In this document: in pieces, positions 20,098 through 29,816 of the stretch
Numbering within the stretch: the first letter of the stretch is position 1
Layout: each line of letters begins with the position of its first letter
NCBI GenBank assembly: GCA_037954665.1
Contig: JBBMOL010000243.1
Location: 832,535-896,534, forward strand
From: Laguncularia racemosa
Lineage: Eukaryota; Streptophyta; Magnoliopsida; Myrtales; Combretaceae
Reading direction: 5' to 3'
Length of the DNA stretch: 64,000 nucleotides
Notes under the pieces: model-generated
Told to the model about the DNA's origin: nothing
Seen by the model: only the letters and a program-made list of their open reading frames with translations
Databases searched by the model: none
Translations under genes and position numbers: made by a program

Positions 20098-21078
20098 TGA
20101 TAGGAATAAAAATCCGACAAGACCTATCATTAGGGCAAGAACTAAAGGAATTCGAATTTTGGCGATGAGGGCCCTTTTTGAGCAGATCGACCTCAGAATT
20201 ATTTATATATTAACCTCTTTTCTATTATTCTTGTATTGTGTTTTCCAACAGGCACACTTATCATATTTTATAGGGCAATAGACAAACTCCCTCAGACTCA
20301 GCTTGTGGGTTATCCGTGGACCGACCTGAACCGGCGATGAGCTAGACCGATGGATCCTATAGAAGACCGGCATCTTGAAGACCATTTCTTTTATATATTT
20401 CTTCTTTTATGAACTATTTTGATTGTATTTAGTTTTGGGACACTTTTATTTCCTTGTAATTTTCATTTAGGGTTAGCTACCTTAAAAGTAGCAAACTTGT
20501 AATTTTGAGCACTTTTTAACCCTAGGAGTAGCAAGTATAAATACTTGCTTAAGAGAGGGTTTGAGAAGCCATTTTTGCAGAACAAACACTTCTTTTCACG
20601 TGAGAATTGGGGTTCCTAATTGTCATCTAAACTCTTATCAATTTCAATCCCAAGAGTTGAAATTGTGGCGAGTGCAACATTTTGAAATTGTGAGTTGTAT
20701 CAATTTCATTTTGTTTTGATTTCTTTTCTTCTCTAGTGTGTCATATCTAGGGTTGAATTAAGATAGTTCTTGGTCAGAAATACATCTTGTTGTTCACGAA
20801 TTATTTTGTTTATTTGAAGTACTTTGCAATTGAATTTGAATCTTCATTGAAGAATTCCCTTGAAAACGTGTACTTCACTATTGGAAAGGAGTTCTTGGAA
20901 TTGAGGTTTTCTTTGTCATTTGAGGATTATCTTCATGGATTATATGAGATTAGAGTGTTGTTAGAAGATATTATCATTGTGGTATTACAATTATAACTTT
21001 GAACTTTTGGATTTCCTTATATCTTCATTAGGGTTCACGTGAAATTGCCCTTTGTGGATCCGGTTTTGCCTTGACTTG
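20098..21078 (+). repeat. 3' LTR of A, first part
   Basis: Starts TGATAGGAAT. Broken at 21078 by B, with ACTTG (21074-21078) repeated at 27998-28002. TATA inverted repeat at 20530-20549. Confidence 0.95.
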
Positions 21079-21980
21079 TGATGAGATCCATGATGATAGT
21101 CAAGCTGGAAGAAGGAATGTGGATCCTCTTGAAGTGCCGCCTGGACCGATCACAAGAAGTCGAGTGAAACGACTCAAGGAAGCACTTAACGGGTTGATAA
21201 AGGATGTCCATGAAGCCGAGAAGGATTGGGTCAATCATGAAGTTGGAACGAATTGGAACAACCATGGGAAGACCCTTGCTCTTATACAAGTCACACCGGA
21301 CACGGGTTGAAGAGGGCGTATACTTTCAAGGCACGACCGTGTAGGACTCTCAAGATTGCACAAATCATACACGGCTAGATACACGGTTAAAAGGCGCGGC
21401 CGTGTATGGAGTCAAGCAAATCCACAAAAAGATACACGGCTAAAGTACACGGGCGTGTATGTTGCCAGAAGTTGCACAAAAAGATACACAGTCAAAGTAC
21501 ACGGGTGTGTATGTTGCCAGAAGTTGCACAAAAAAGTACATGACCAAAGTACACGGGCGTGTACACAGGCCGTGTATCCCCTATCGGCCAGCTTGTTCTG
21601 TTTTGCGTTTTTATGTCACTTAACTAAACTACGTCGTTTTGGACTTGTTTTTACATGAATTGTAACCCTAGTATAAAAGCTCCTAGGGTTTAGAACAACT
21701 AAGATATACATCTTTGAACATTAAACACTTTTGAGAGGCACCTCTCTCGGTTCTTCAAGAACTAAATCGAACTTATCGGATTGATTTCCGTGGCGTTCAT
21801 CCCGACTTATCAATCGGTCTTCCATCCCGATTGTGGCGTCTTCACTTTTATACCAAGGTTCTTGTCTCACTTATAGACAACGAGCACGGTTTTCCACTTT
21901 AGGTGTTTGGGCGTCTTTGGCAACGAATTTCCGAATGTATTGGTATTGGGTTTTGTCACGGGTTGGCGTGGTTTGTATCA
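21079..21980 (+). repeat. 5' LTR of B
   Basis: 902 bp. Bases 21108-21310 encode the same C-terminal Pol extension as the 3' LTR (DPLEVPPGPITRSR). An array of TACACGG/CCGTGTA pieces is at 21310-21585 and the TATA box TATAAAAG at 21672-21679, set between AACCCTAG and CTAGGGTT arms. Confidence 0.94.
21672..21679 (+). promoter_or_regulatory. TATA box of the 5' LTR of B
   Basis: TATAAAAG flanked by AACCCTAG upstream and CTAGGGTT downstream, an 8-bp inverted repeat; the right arm extends to CTAGGGTTTAG, a telo-box-like motif. Transcription would start about 30 bp downstream. Confidence 0.7.
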
Positions 21981-21982
21981 GT

Positions 21983-21994
21983 TGGTATCAGAGC
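21983..21994 (+). other. Primer-binding site, tRNA-iMet (B)
   Basis: TGGTATCAGAGC, exact, 2 nt after the LTR end at 21980. Confidence 0.95.
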
Positions 21995-22494
21995 TTAGGT
22001 TTGTCAAAACATCAAGTTCGGTTGAGGAAGGTAATATCAAAAACCCTAACTCCAATCGTTCATATCCATTGTTAGCATTCAATTCCGCAATATTAATTGT
22101 CTTTTGATAATGTAGTATTTACTAGTCGATTGTAAAAAAAAAAAAAAAAAGAGTAAAAATCATGACCGAAAAAAAAAAAGAAGGGAAAAGAAAAGAAAAG
22201 AGAAACGTGATCAAAAGCCAAAAACAGAGACAAAAAAAAAATCGGATAGAAAAATAGAGGAAAATTTTACGAACCCTAGAGTTGGTTTTGAATTCTACAG
22301 AAGGAAATTGGTATAGTTCGGGTTAGTTCCAAGAGAATTGAGAAGAGGAAATTGGTGAGTGATATCTTCGTTGTTTGTGAGAATACACGAGTGACTGTGT
22401 GATATCATCATTTGAGCGAAACACGTAAGGGAGTGTATCGTGAGGTTCAATTATATCTACATTTGTGTTAGTACTAATCTTTTCTATAGGAACT
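21995..22494 (+). other. Leader of B with a purine-rich stretch
   Basis: 500 bp without a gene. 22133-22245 is A/G-rich (long A runs with GAAAAGAAAAG). The gag start follows at 22495. Confidence 0.7.
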
Positions 22495-23574
22495 ATGTCG
22501 AGGCAACATTCTCCGAAAGGTGAGAGGGGAAGGTTTGATGCTAGGTTAGTAATTGAGGCATTGAGGGGAGAAATGAAGAGGATGTTCCAAGAGGGAATGG
22601 AACAAATTCATGAGACGGTAGAGCAAAGACTAGAGCAATCCACAAACGTATTCCAAGGGCGTAAGAGGGAGAGTCGTTCTAGGAGAGTACAGAGGGGTGG
22701 AGATGAAATGTCGGATGATGATTTTGATGAGCCTTCTGTCGGGAGTTATAGAGGATATAGTGGTCGGAATAGAGGAACTAGAGATTGGGAAGATAGAGGA
22801 GATAGGAATAGAGAGGATGACTAATTAAGTAGCATAAAGATGAAGATTCCTCCTTTCCAAGGGAAGAATGATCCCGAGGTACTTAGAATGGGAGAAAAAG
22901 GTGGAGATGGTATTTGATTGTCACAACTATAGTGGGAGAAAGAAAGTAAAACTTGCTGCCATTGAGTTTTCGGATTATGCTATAGTGTGGTGGGATCAAC
23001 TAATGTTGAATAGGAGAAGGAGTGGCGAGCCACCTATTAAATCTTGGGAAGAGATGAAAAGAGTGATGAGAAAGCGGTTTGTGCCTGCGTATTACTATCG
23101 TGAATTGCACAATAAGTTGCAAACTCTGAGGCAGGGAAGCCGAAGTGTGGATGAGTATTTCAAGGAGATGGAAGTCACTATGATTAGGGCGAATGTAGAA
23201 GAGGATAGAGAGGCTACAATGGCTAGATTTCTTGCTGGATTAAATAGAAAAATCCAAAATGTGGTTGAATTGCAGCATTATGTAGAATTGGAGGATATGG
23301 TTCACATGGCTATAAAGGTTGAGAACCAGCACAAGCGGAAGGGTAGTAGTAGTGCACGATTTCATTAGGGTAATGGTTCATCCACTTAGAAGACTAATCA
23401 ATGGAAGAAAGAAGAAAAGCCTTTACCTACCAAACCAAAAGGAGAGCTGAGGCAAGCGGGTTCTACTTCTAGTAATCAAGGTAACCCTGAATCTTCTACT
23501 TCTAGAAATCGTGACATTAGATGCTTTAAATGTCAAGGTAGAGGCCATATTGTTAGTCAATGTCCAAATAGGCG
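22495..23574 (+). pseudogene. Gag of B
   Basis: The ATG at 22495 (MSRQHSPKGERGRF) follows the leader. An arginine/aspartate-rich N-terminus ends at a stop (22822-22824); a second break near 22875 looks like a 2-bp loss. From 22868 the capsid core is readable: YLEWEKKVEMVFDCHNY, AIVWWDQLML, MRKRFVPAYYYRELH, SVDEYFKEMEV, then a stop at 23366-23368. The CX2CX4HX4C knuckle CFKCQGRGHIVSQC is at about 23523-23564. These breaks prevent a full Gag. Confidence 0.88.
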
Positions 23575-23575
23575 T

Positions 23576-24121
23576 GTGATGATTTTGCGTGATGATGGTG
23601 AGTATGAGACTGAGGGGAATAGTGAAGAAGATGATATGCCACCATTAGAGGATGCTAGTGATGATGAGGAGCCTGCAATGGGAAGGCTAGTGGCGGTAGT
23701 GAAGAGAGCTTTGAATGTGCAAGTGAAGGAAGAAGAAGAGGTGCAAAGAGAAAATATATTTCATACTAGATGTTATTTAGGAGATCACATTTTTAGTTTG
23801 ATCATTGATGGAGGGAGTTGCACCAATGTAGTGAGCAATTTTATTGTTGAGAGGTTGGGGCTCAAAATTGTTAGACACCCTAGTCCATATAAATTGCAGT
23901 GGTTGAATGATAGTAGTGAGACTAAGGTGAGTAAGCAAGCCTTGATTGGGTTTCGCATTGGTAGGTATGAGGATGAGGTGTTATGTGATGTAGTGCCAAT
24001 GCAAGCATGTCATGTGTTGTTGGGGAGGCCATGGCAATTTGATAGGAAGGTTGTGCATGATGGCTTTTCTAACAAGTATACGCTTGTTCACCAAGGGAAG
24101 GCTTTAATCTTAAACCTTTAA
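23576..24121 (+). pseudogene. Retropepsin of B
   Basis: An open frame of 181 codons: an acidic linker, RENIFHTRC, active site LIIDGGSCTNVV, VERLGLKIVRHP, LQWLNDS, and CHVLLGRPWQFDRKVVHDGF. It ends at a TAA (24119-24121), so it is not joined to RT in this copy. Very close in design to the protease of A, which supports common descent. Confidence 0.85.
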
Positions 24122-25391
24122 CACCTAAACAAGTGTATGAGGATCAGTTGCAGCTACAACAGTCATTTGCAAAACACAAGGAGAGTGAAAAGCAGAGTGA
24201 GAGTGAGAGAGCAAAAGACAATGAGAAGATAAAGGAATATAAAAGTCAAGATCAAAAGGAAAAGGAGAGGAAGGCTAGAAAGAGTGTGAGAGGCCAAGTT
24301 GAAGGGGGATCAACTTTGGTGGTGAGTGAAAAGGAGAGGGCAGCCTTGCAAAAGGAGAGTTGTGTGGCAAGAGCGAGTGTAGTAAGGAGAGCGTTAGTGA
24401 TGAGGCAACCTATGTTGTTGCTGGTTTTTAAGGAAACATGTTTGATACTAACGACTTATCTAACTCTTTGCCTAGTGTGGTAGTGTCTCTTGTGCAGGAC
24501 TTTGAAGATGTCTTTCCTGAGGAGATTCCAAAGGGATTACCACCTGTTAGAGGTATTGAGCACCAGATTGACCTTGTACCCGGAGCATCGATTCCAAACA
24601 AGCCAGCTTATAGGAGCAATCCGGAGGAGACAAAGGAACTCCAAAGGCAGGTCGATGAATTAATGGAGAAGGGGTACGTGAGAGAGAGCATGAGTCCATG
24701 TGCAGTGCCGGTGATTTTGGTGCCTAAGAAGGATGGGACATGGAGAATGTGTGTTGACTGTCGCGCCATCAACAACATCACGGTAAAGTATCGTCATCCC
24801 ATTCCTCGCTTAGATGATATGTTAGATGAGTTACATGGGTCTAGTGTCTTTTCTAAAATTGATCTAAAAAGTGGATATCATCAAATTAGAATGAAAGAAG
24901 GTGATGAATGGAAAACTGCATTTAAGACAAAATATGGATTGTATGAGTGGTTAGTAATTCCTTTCGGGTTAACTAATGCACCTAGTACTTTTATGAGACT
25001 TATGAACCATGTTTTGAGGACATTTATTGGAAAATTTGTGGTTGTCTATTTTGATGACATTCTTATTTATAGCAAAAGTTTGGAAGATCATATCTCACAC
25101 TTGAGAGATGTTTTAGAAGTGCTTCGAAAGGAACAATTATATGCTAAACTCAAGAAGTGCACTTTTTGCACAGACAAACTTGTGTTTCTTGGTTTTGTTG
25201 TTAGTGCACAGGGAATACAGGTTGATGAAGAAAAGGTTCGTGCAATCCAAGAATGGCCTAGTCCAACCAATGTAAGTAATGTGCAGAGTTTCCATGGACT
25301 AGCGAGCTTTTACAGGAGGTTTGTGAAGGATTTCAGCACCATTGCAGCACCACTTACTGAGGTAATTAAGAAGAACGTGGGGTTCAGCTAG
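24122..25391 (+). pseudogene. Linker and reverse transcriptase of B
   Basis: 24133-24483 is a lysine/glutamate-rich linker. From 24438 RT is open for 317 codons: FPEEIPKGLPPVRGIEHQID at residues 26-45, YRSNPEE, PCAVPVILVPKKDGTWRMCVDCRAIN at residues 87-112, SKIDLKSGYHQIRM, PFGLTNAP, and the catalytic YFDDIL at residues 204-209 (25047-25064), then FLGFVVSAQGI. All three catalytic aspartates look present. A TAG at 25389-25391 ends the frame where other elements read W-G. RT makes the cDNA in the particle. Confidence 0.92.
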
Positions 25392-25956
25392 GGAGAGCAA
25401 CAAGAGAAGGCCTTTCAGACGCTAAAAAATAAGCTGACTCAGGCACCGTTACTTGCTTTACCTAACTTTACTAAAACGTTTGAAATTGAGTGTGATGCTT
25501 CAGGATTAGGCATTGGAGCATGCTTATGCAGGAAGAAGACCGATTGCATTCTTTAGCAAGAAGCTAAGTGGGGCAACCTTGAATTACCCTACTTACGACA
25601 AGGAGCTATATGCATTGGTTCGAGCCCTGGAGACGTGGCAACACTACCTTTGGCCAAAAGAGTTCGTGATCCACACTGATCATGAATCTTTGAAGTATTT
25701 GAAGGGGCAACACAAGCTGAACAAAAGACATGCTCGTTGGGTGGAATTCATCGAAACATTTCCATATGTCATCCACTACAAGCAAGGTAAAGAGAATGTA
25801 GTTGCTGATGCACTTTCTAGAAGGTATACTCTTATCTCTACTCTTAGTTCTAGACTTCTTGGTTTTGAGCACATTAAGGAGTTATATGCTACTGATCGAG
25901 ATTTTTGTGAGGAGTATGTGCAATGTGAGAAGATGTGGGCATGGAAAATTTTATAA
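25392..25956 (+). pseudogene. RNase H of B
   Basis: After the RT stop the line continues as ALPNFTKTFEIECDASGLGIGA, then a 1-base frame change near 25525. The second part reads RPIAFFSKKLSGATLNYPTYDKELYALVRALETWQHYL, VIHTDHESLKYL and VVADALSRR. The D-E-D-D residues (CDAS, KEL, TDH, ADA) are visible but spread over two frames. Confidence 0.88.
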
Positions 25957-27070
25957 ACATGACGGATTCTTGTTTAGGGAGAGTAAACTATGCATTCCAA
26001 TTTGTTCTCTAAGAGAATTACTTGTGAGAGAGTCTCATGGAGGAGGTTTAATGGGACACTTTGGAGTAGCTAAAACATTAGGGGTATTGCAGGAACACTT
26101 CTATTTGCCTCACATGAGACGAGATGTTGAGAGGATTTGTGAGCGATGTATCACATGTAAGCAATCGAAATCTAGAGTCCAACCTCAAGGGCTTTACACC
26201 CCACTTCCCATTCCTCATGAGCCTTGGGTAGATATTTCTATGGATTTTGTGTTAGGATTACCTAGGTCTAGACATGGTCGGGATTCTGTTTTTGTAGTTG
26301 TTGATAGGTTTTCTAAAATGGCACATTTCATTCCTTGTCACAAAACGGATGATGCTTGTAATATTGCTAATTTATTCTTTAGGGAAGTTGTGCGATTGCA
26401 TGGTATGCCTAGAACAATTGTATCAGATAGGGATGTTAAGTTCTTAAGCTACTTTTGGAAGACTTTGTGGGCTAAGTTAGGAACTAAGTTATTGTTTTCT
26501 ACTACTTGTCATCCACAGACTGATGGTCAAACTAAGGTAGTGAATCGAACTTTGTCTACTTTGTTGAGGGCTGTAATTAAAAAGAATATTAAAAGTTGGG
26601 AGGATTGTTTGCCGCATGTTGAATTTGCTTATAACCGTACAGTGCATTCCGCTACTAAATTTTCTCCTTTCGAAATTGTGTATGGTTTTAATCCACTAAC
26701 TCCATTGGATTTATCACCTTTGCCTATTTCTGAGTATGTTAATTTAGATGGCAAGAAGAAGGCCGAATTTGTTCAACAGATCCATGAGAAGGCAAGGCTG
26801 AACATTGAACGACGAACAGAGCAGTATGTGAAACAAGCCAACAAGGGTCGTCGACAAGCTATTTTTGAACCTGGAGATTGGGTTTGGGTTCACATGCGCA
26901 AAGAGCGGTTTCCCGTGCAGCGTCGATCTAAACTACTTCCTAGAGGCGATGGACCATTTCAAGTTCTTGAGCACATCAACGACAATGCATACAAGATAGA
27001 TTTGCTTGGCGAGTATCAAGTAAGTGCCACATTTAATGTTACTGATCTGAGTCCTTTTAATGTAGGTGAT

Positions 27071-27087
27071 GATTTGAGGATCAAATC
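27071..27087 (+). promoter_or_regulatory. Stem-loop upstream of the 3' LTR of B
   Basis: GATTTGAGGATCAAATC: 6-bp stem (GATTTG/CAAATC), 5-nt loop AGGAT, 19 nt from the LTR. It overlaps the codons for DDLRIKSF. Confidence 0.65.
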
Positions 27088-27094
27088 CTTTTCA

Positions 27095-27106
27095 AGAGGA
27101 GGGGAA
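27095..27106 (+). other. Polypurine tract of B
   Basis: AGAGGAGGGGAA directly before the 3' LTR; expected plus-strand primer. Confidence 0.9.
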
Positions 27107-27107
27107 T

Positions 27108-27338
27108 GATGAGATCCATGATGAGAGTCAAGCTGGAAGAAGGAATGTGGATCCTCTTGAAGTGCCACCTGGACCGATCACAAGAAGTCGAGTGAAACAA
27201 CTCAAGGAAGCACTTAACGGGTTGATAAAGGATGTCCATGAAGCCGAGAAGGATTGGGTCAATCATGAAGTTGGAACGGATTGGAACAACCATGGGAAGA
27301 CCCTTGCTCTTATACAAGTCACACCGGACACGAGTTGA
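27108..27338 (+). pseudogene. C-terminal Pol extension of B encoded in the LTR
   Basis: Read from 27108 the LTR is open for about 76 codons (DEIHDESQAGRR, DPLEVPPGPITRSRVKQLKE, NGLIKD, ALIQVTPDT) up to a TGA. The same frame is open in the 5' LTR and in the copy at 40228. It is one frame away from the end of integrase, so a single-base insertion has split it. The GPITRSR line is one I associate with Pol tails of plant chromoviruses whose coding sequence overlaps the LTR. Confidence 0.75.
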
Positions 27339-27600
27339 AGAGGGCGTGTACTTTCAAGGCACGGCCGTGTAGGACTCTCAAGATTGCACAGAATCATACA
27401 CGGCTAGATACACGGTTAAAAGGCACGGCCGTGTATGGAGTCAAGCAAATCCACAGAAAGATACACGGCTAAAGTACACGGGCGTGTATGTTGCCAGAAG
27501 TTGCACAGAAAGATACACGGTCAAAGTACACGGGCGTGTATGTTGCCAGAAGTTGCACAGAAAAGTACACGGGCGTGTACACAGGCCGTGTATCCCCTGT
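27338..27600. repeat. Array of TACACGG/CCGTGTA palindromic pieces in LTR B
   Basis: About eleven copies of ACACGG or CCGTGT, several joined as CACGGCCGTG or TACACGGGCGTGTA. Part of it is a tandem repeat with a 52-bp period (27461-27564). It lies about 90-350 bp upstream of the TATA box. Matching arrays are at 21310-21585, 40457-40730 and, reversed, 39330-39520 and 52460-52640. Confidence 0.8.
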
Positions 27601-28002
27601 CGGCCAGCTTGTTCTGTTTCGCGTTTTTATGTCACTTAACTAAACTACGTCGTTTTGGACTTGTTTTTACACGAATTGTAACCCTAGTATAAAAGCTCCT
27701 AGGGTTTAGAACAACTAAGATATACATCCTTGAACATTAAACACTTTTGAGAGGCACCTCTCTCGGTTCTTCAAGAACTAAATCGAACTTATCAGATTGA
27801 TTTCTGTGGCGTTCATCCCGACTTATCAATCGGTCTTCCATCCCGATTGTGGCGTCTTCACTTTTATACCAAGGTTCTTGTCTCGCTTATAGACAACGAG
27901 TCGCGGTTTTCCACTTTAGGTGCTTGGGCGTCTTAGGCAACGAATTTCCGAACGTATTGGTATTGGGTTTCGTCACGGGTTGGCATGGTTCGTATCAACT
28001 TG

Positions 28003-28057
28003 AGATTGTTTTTCTTAAGTCTTTTGATTGTGCTTCTAAGTGGTTTTAAGCACATCA
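28003..28057 (+). repeat. 3' LTR of A, last 55 bp
   Basis: AGATTGTTTTTCTTAAGTC through AGCACATCA, equal to 18121-18175. Followed by CCACT, the target duplication of A. Confidence 0.95.
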
Positions 28058-28062
28058 CCACT

Positions 28063-28129
28063 GGTGGTTGTGGTAATGTCATTCTGTTAACTCTAGTCGC
28101 CAGTGTAGCAACTATGGTAGTAAGATCAT
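28063..28129 (-). pseudogene. Gag fragment of A2 between insertions A and C1
   Basis: Minus-strand codons for LTTIVATLATRVNRMTLPQPP, colinear with KLITTLATRIDRMTLPPPP of D. It links 35074 and 17135 in one reading direction. Confidence 0.85.
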
Positions 28130-28324
28130 TGATAGAACCATTTTATACTCAATCTTTATAGTATAAATTGTGTTAAATTATTATTGATTTTATAGAAATC
28201 ATAAGGAAATGGTACTTAATTCTATTATGGTGATAAATCAGGTTAAATGGTGTCAAGGGTGCCAATTCAAGTAAATTAGAGAAGTCATCTACAACTTGGA
28301 TCAAGACAAGGAATTACACCACCG

Positions 28325-28725
28325 GAGGAAGCACGGTTTGAGGCACGGCCATGGTGCAAACCGTGTTACACACTGGACAAGAAGGCGGAAATGTAGACTT
28401 TGAACAGAGAGAGACACGGTTTAGGGAACGGCCGTAGTGGAAGCCGTGGGAGCAACCATGCTTGGAGCCATGGTGGAAGCTAGACGTACTAAGGAGAAGA
28501 AATTGTGGAACATCAACCAGAGGATGGCACGGCTTGAAATCTAGCCGTAGGTGTAACCGTGGTACACACTAGGCACGGATGAAGACTTGTTGATTATGCA
28601 CAGAATAAGGCACGATTGGAAATCTAGCCGTGGGTGGAGCCGTGGTACACACTGGACACGGAAGATGATACATGAAATATGCACAGAGGATGGCACGGCT
28701 TGACCCACGGCCGTGTGTTAGGGCG
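28325..28725. repeat. CACGG/CCGTG-rich array in LTR C1
   Basis: Repeated pieces GGCACGGCC, GCCGTGG, AACCGTG and ACACACTGGACACGG, with imperfect larger units of about 100 bp (for example GTGGTACACACT followed by GGCACGG or GACACGG). It ends 100 bp upstream of the TATA box. Confidence 0.7.
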
Positions 28726-28824
28726 TGCCAGGCGGACGAACATTTACTTCTCGAAATCTACTTGGAAAAGGAAAGATATTTTCGTATCTTGCTAGCAAAA
28801 GATCACATGCCATCTCCCTAACAA

Positions 28825-28832
28825 TATAAATA
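28825..28832 (+). promoter_or_regulatory. TATA box of the 5' LTR of C1
   Basis: TATAAATA; same box at 34130 in the 3' LTR, 41954 in C2, and 54153 and 62560 in C3. An AACCCTAGAGGGTT inverted repeat follows within 20 bp. Confidence 0.7.
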
Positions 28833-29770
28833 GAACCAACCCTAGAGGGTTAGGACAACTTTTGAATCTTTGAATCTGGAATCACCTTGGAGACAAGAAG
28901 GAAACGAGGAGGCAGAGCAGGCAACTGGGTTCATTATGTTTTTATTTTTTATTTTCATTTTGTTGATGAACATGAGTAGCTAAGCTACTTTTCTAGCCAA
29001 AGGATTATAGATGTTTAATTCTCCATGAATTGTGAGGTCTAATTGACTTGTATTTAATCTATTCATTGTTTTTGGGTATTCATATATCTTCTGATCGTTT
29101 TGTCATTATTATCTTTGTTGATTGGTATGAATAGAGCTCTTCTACTCAATTAGCAAGTTAATATATTGTCAACTAGCACGTCAAATCCGTAATTGTTTGA
29201 TTGTTCTAGTCTTAGTGACGCAATAACATGTTTGGTTATAAAAGAGATGATCGAATTCATGTTATGGAGGTGTATGATCATGTTTAAATAGGTTATCTTA
29301 TAATCTACTGGCATGAATTGGTGGTCTCTCTAGATTTTAATGCTATTGATAGATTAAATCCTAAGCGCTTGTCTAGGGTTGTTTAATCAATAAGAGAAAT
29401 AATTCAAAGCGCTTGTCTGAGGTTATCGAGGAAGTAAGGAGAGATAGGTTGTTAGAGCTTGTTAATAACCATAACCAGTTTATCTAGAACTAAGAATAGA
29501 AAACATTTGCATCGATGATCAATTCCTAGAATTAAACTATCTTGATTCCTTTGGCTAGGCTTTTATTAATATCCGATTTTCTTACCTTGTTTTAGTTTAT
29601 TTTGATTCACAAACAAAACCCCCCCATTTTTCTTTTCCCTTTTATTCTCCTTGAATAGAAATAAGTTTAACCAATCTCTATGGATTCGACCCTACTCACC
29701 ACTATATGCAAATCATATAATTGTCTAGGAGTAGGTTTTATTTTTGTTGGATTCGACACCCATCAAATTT

Positions 29771-29788
29771 TGGCGTCGTTGCCGGGGA
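29771..29788 (+). other. Primer-binding site, tRNA-Asp type (C1)
   Basis: TGGCGTCGTTGCCGGGGA differs by one base from the tRNA-Asp complement used by Athila elements (C at position 6). Five bases after the LTR. Confidence 0.9.
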
Positions 29789-29816
29789 TTGGTGTTAAAT
29801 TTATTTCTATTCTTGT

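Larger units (their letters stand above)
25925..27106 (+). pseudogene. Integrase of B with the catalytic Glu replaced by Lys
   Basis: An open frame: HHCC finger (HGGGLMGHFG to CERCITCKQSK), core with the first Asp in ISMDFVLGLP and the second in IVSDRDVKF. The third catalytic position, Glu in the usual DGQTEVVNRTL, reads DGQTKVVNRTL (about 26521-26553). The C-terminal part has GDWVWVHMRKERFP and KLLPRGDGPFQVLEHINDNAYKI (GPF module). A 1-base shift before 27095 ends the frame at GGE*, while the other frame runs on into the LTR. Lys for Glu should abolish strand transfer. Confidence 0.9.
21079..27997 (+). mobile_element. Element B: chromovirus-type Ty3/gypsy with full but damaged gag-pol
   Basis: LTRs 21079-21980 and 27107-27997, TG/CA ends, target duplication ACTTG, tRNA-iMet primer site, purine tract AGAGGAGGGGAA. 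Gene order gag, protease, RT, RNase H, integrase defines Ty3/gypsy. Pol once ran into the 3' LTR, a trait known from the CRM chromovirus lineage; no separate chromodomain is evident. It is the youngest member of the F, A2, A, B stack. Several stops and frame changes, plus loss of the integrase catalytic Glu, make it non-functional. Confidence 0.93.
27107..27997 (+). repeat. 3' LTR of B
   Basis: 891 bp, differing from the 5' LTR by scattered substitutions and small indels. Array at 27338-27600, TATAAAAG at 27688-27695 between CCCTAG and CTAGGG arms. The end GTATCA is followed by the second ACTTG. Confidence 0.95.
17141..28057 (+). mobile_element. Element A: non-autonomous LTR element, its 3' LTR split by B
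   Basis: 5' LTR 17141-18175; 3' LTR 20098-21078 plus 28003-28057. Without B the LTRs are 1,035 and 1,036 bp. Target duplication CCACT at 17136-17140 and 28058-28062. The interior is only 1.9 kb: primer site, leader, protease and a tail. Gag, RT, RNase H and integrase are absent. It sits in gag of A2 on the opposite strand. Confidence 0.95.
28130..29765 (+). repeat. 5' LTR of C1
   Basis: Starts TGATAGAACC and ends CACCCATCA. CACGG/CCGTG-rich array at 28325-28725, TATAAATA at 28825-28832 followed by AACCCTAGAGGGTT. Confidence 0.95.

Noticed and set aside
27338..27600. Regular short palindromic repeats that could suggest a CRISPR-like array
   Set aside because: Units and spacers are irregular, the array is inside a plant LTR U3 and repeats in every LTR copy.
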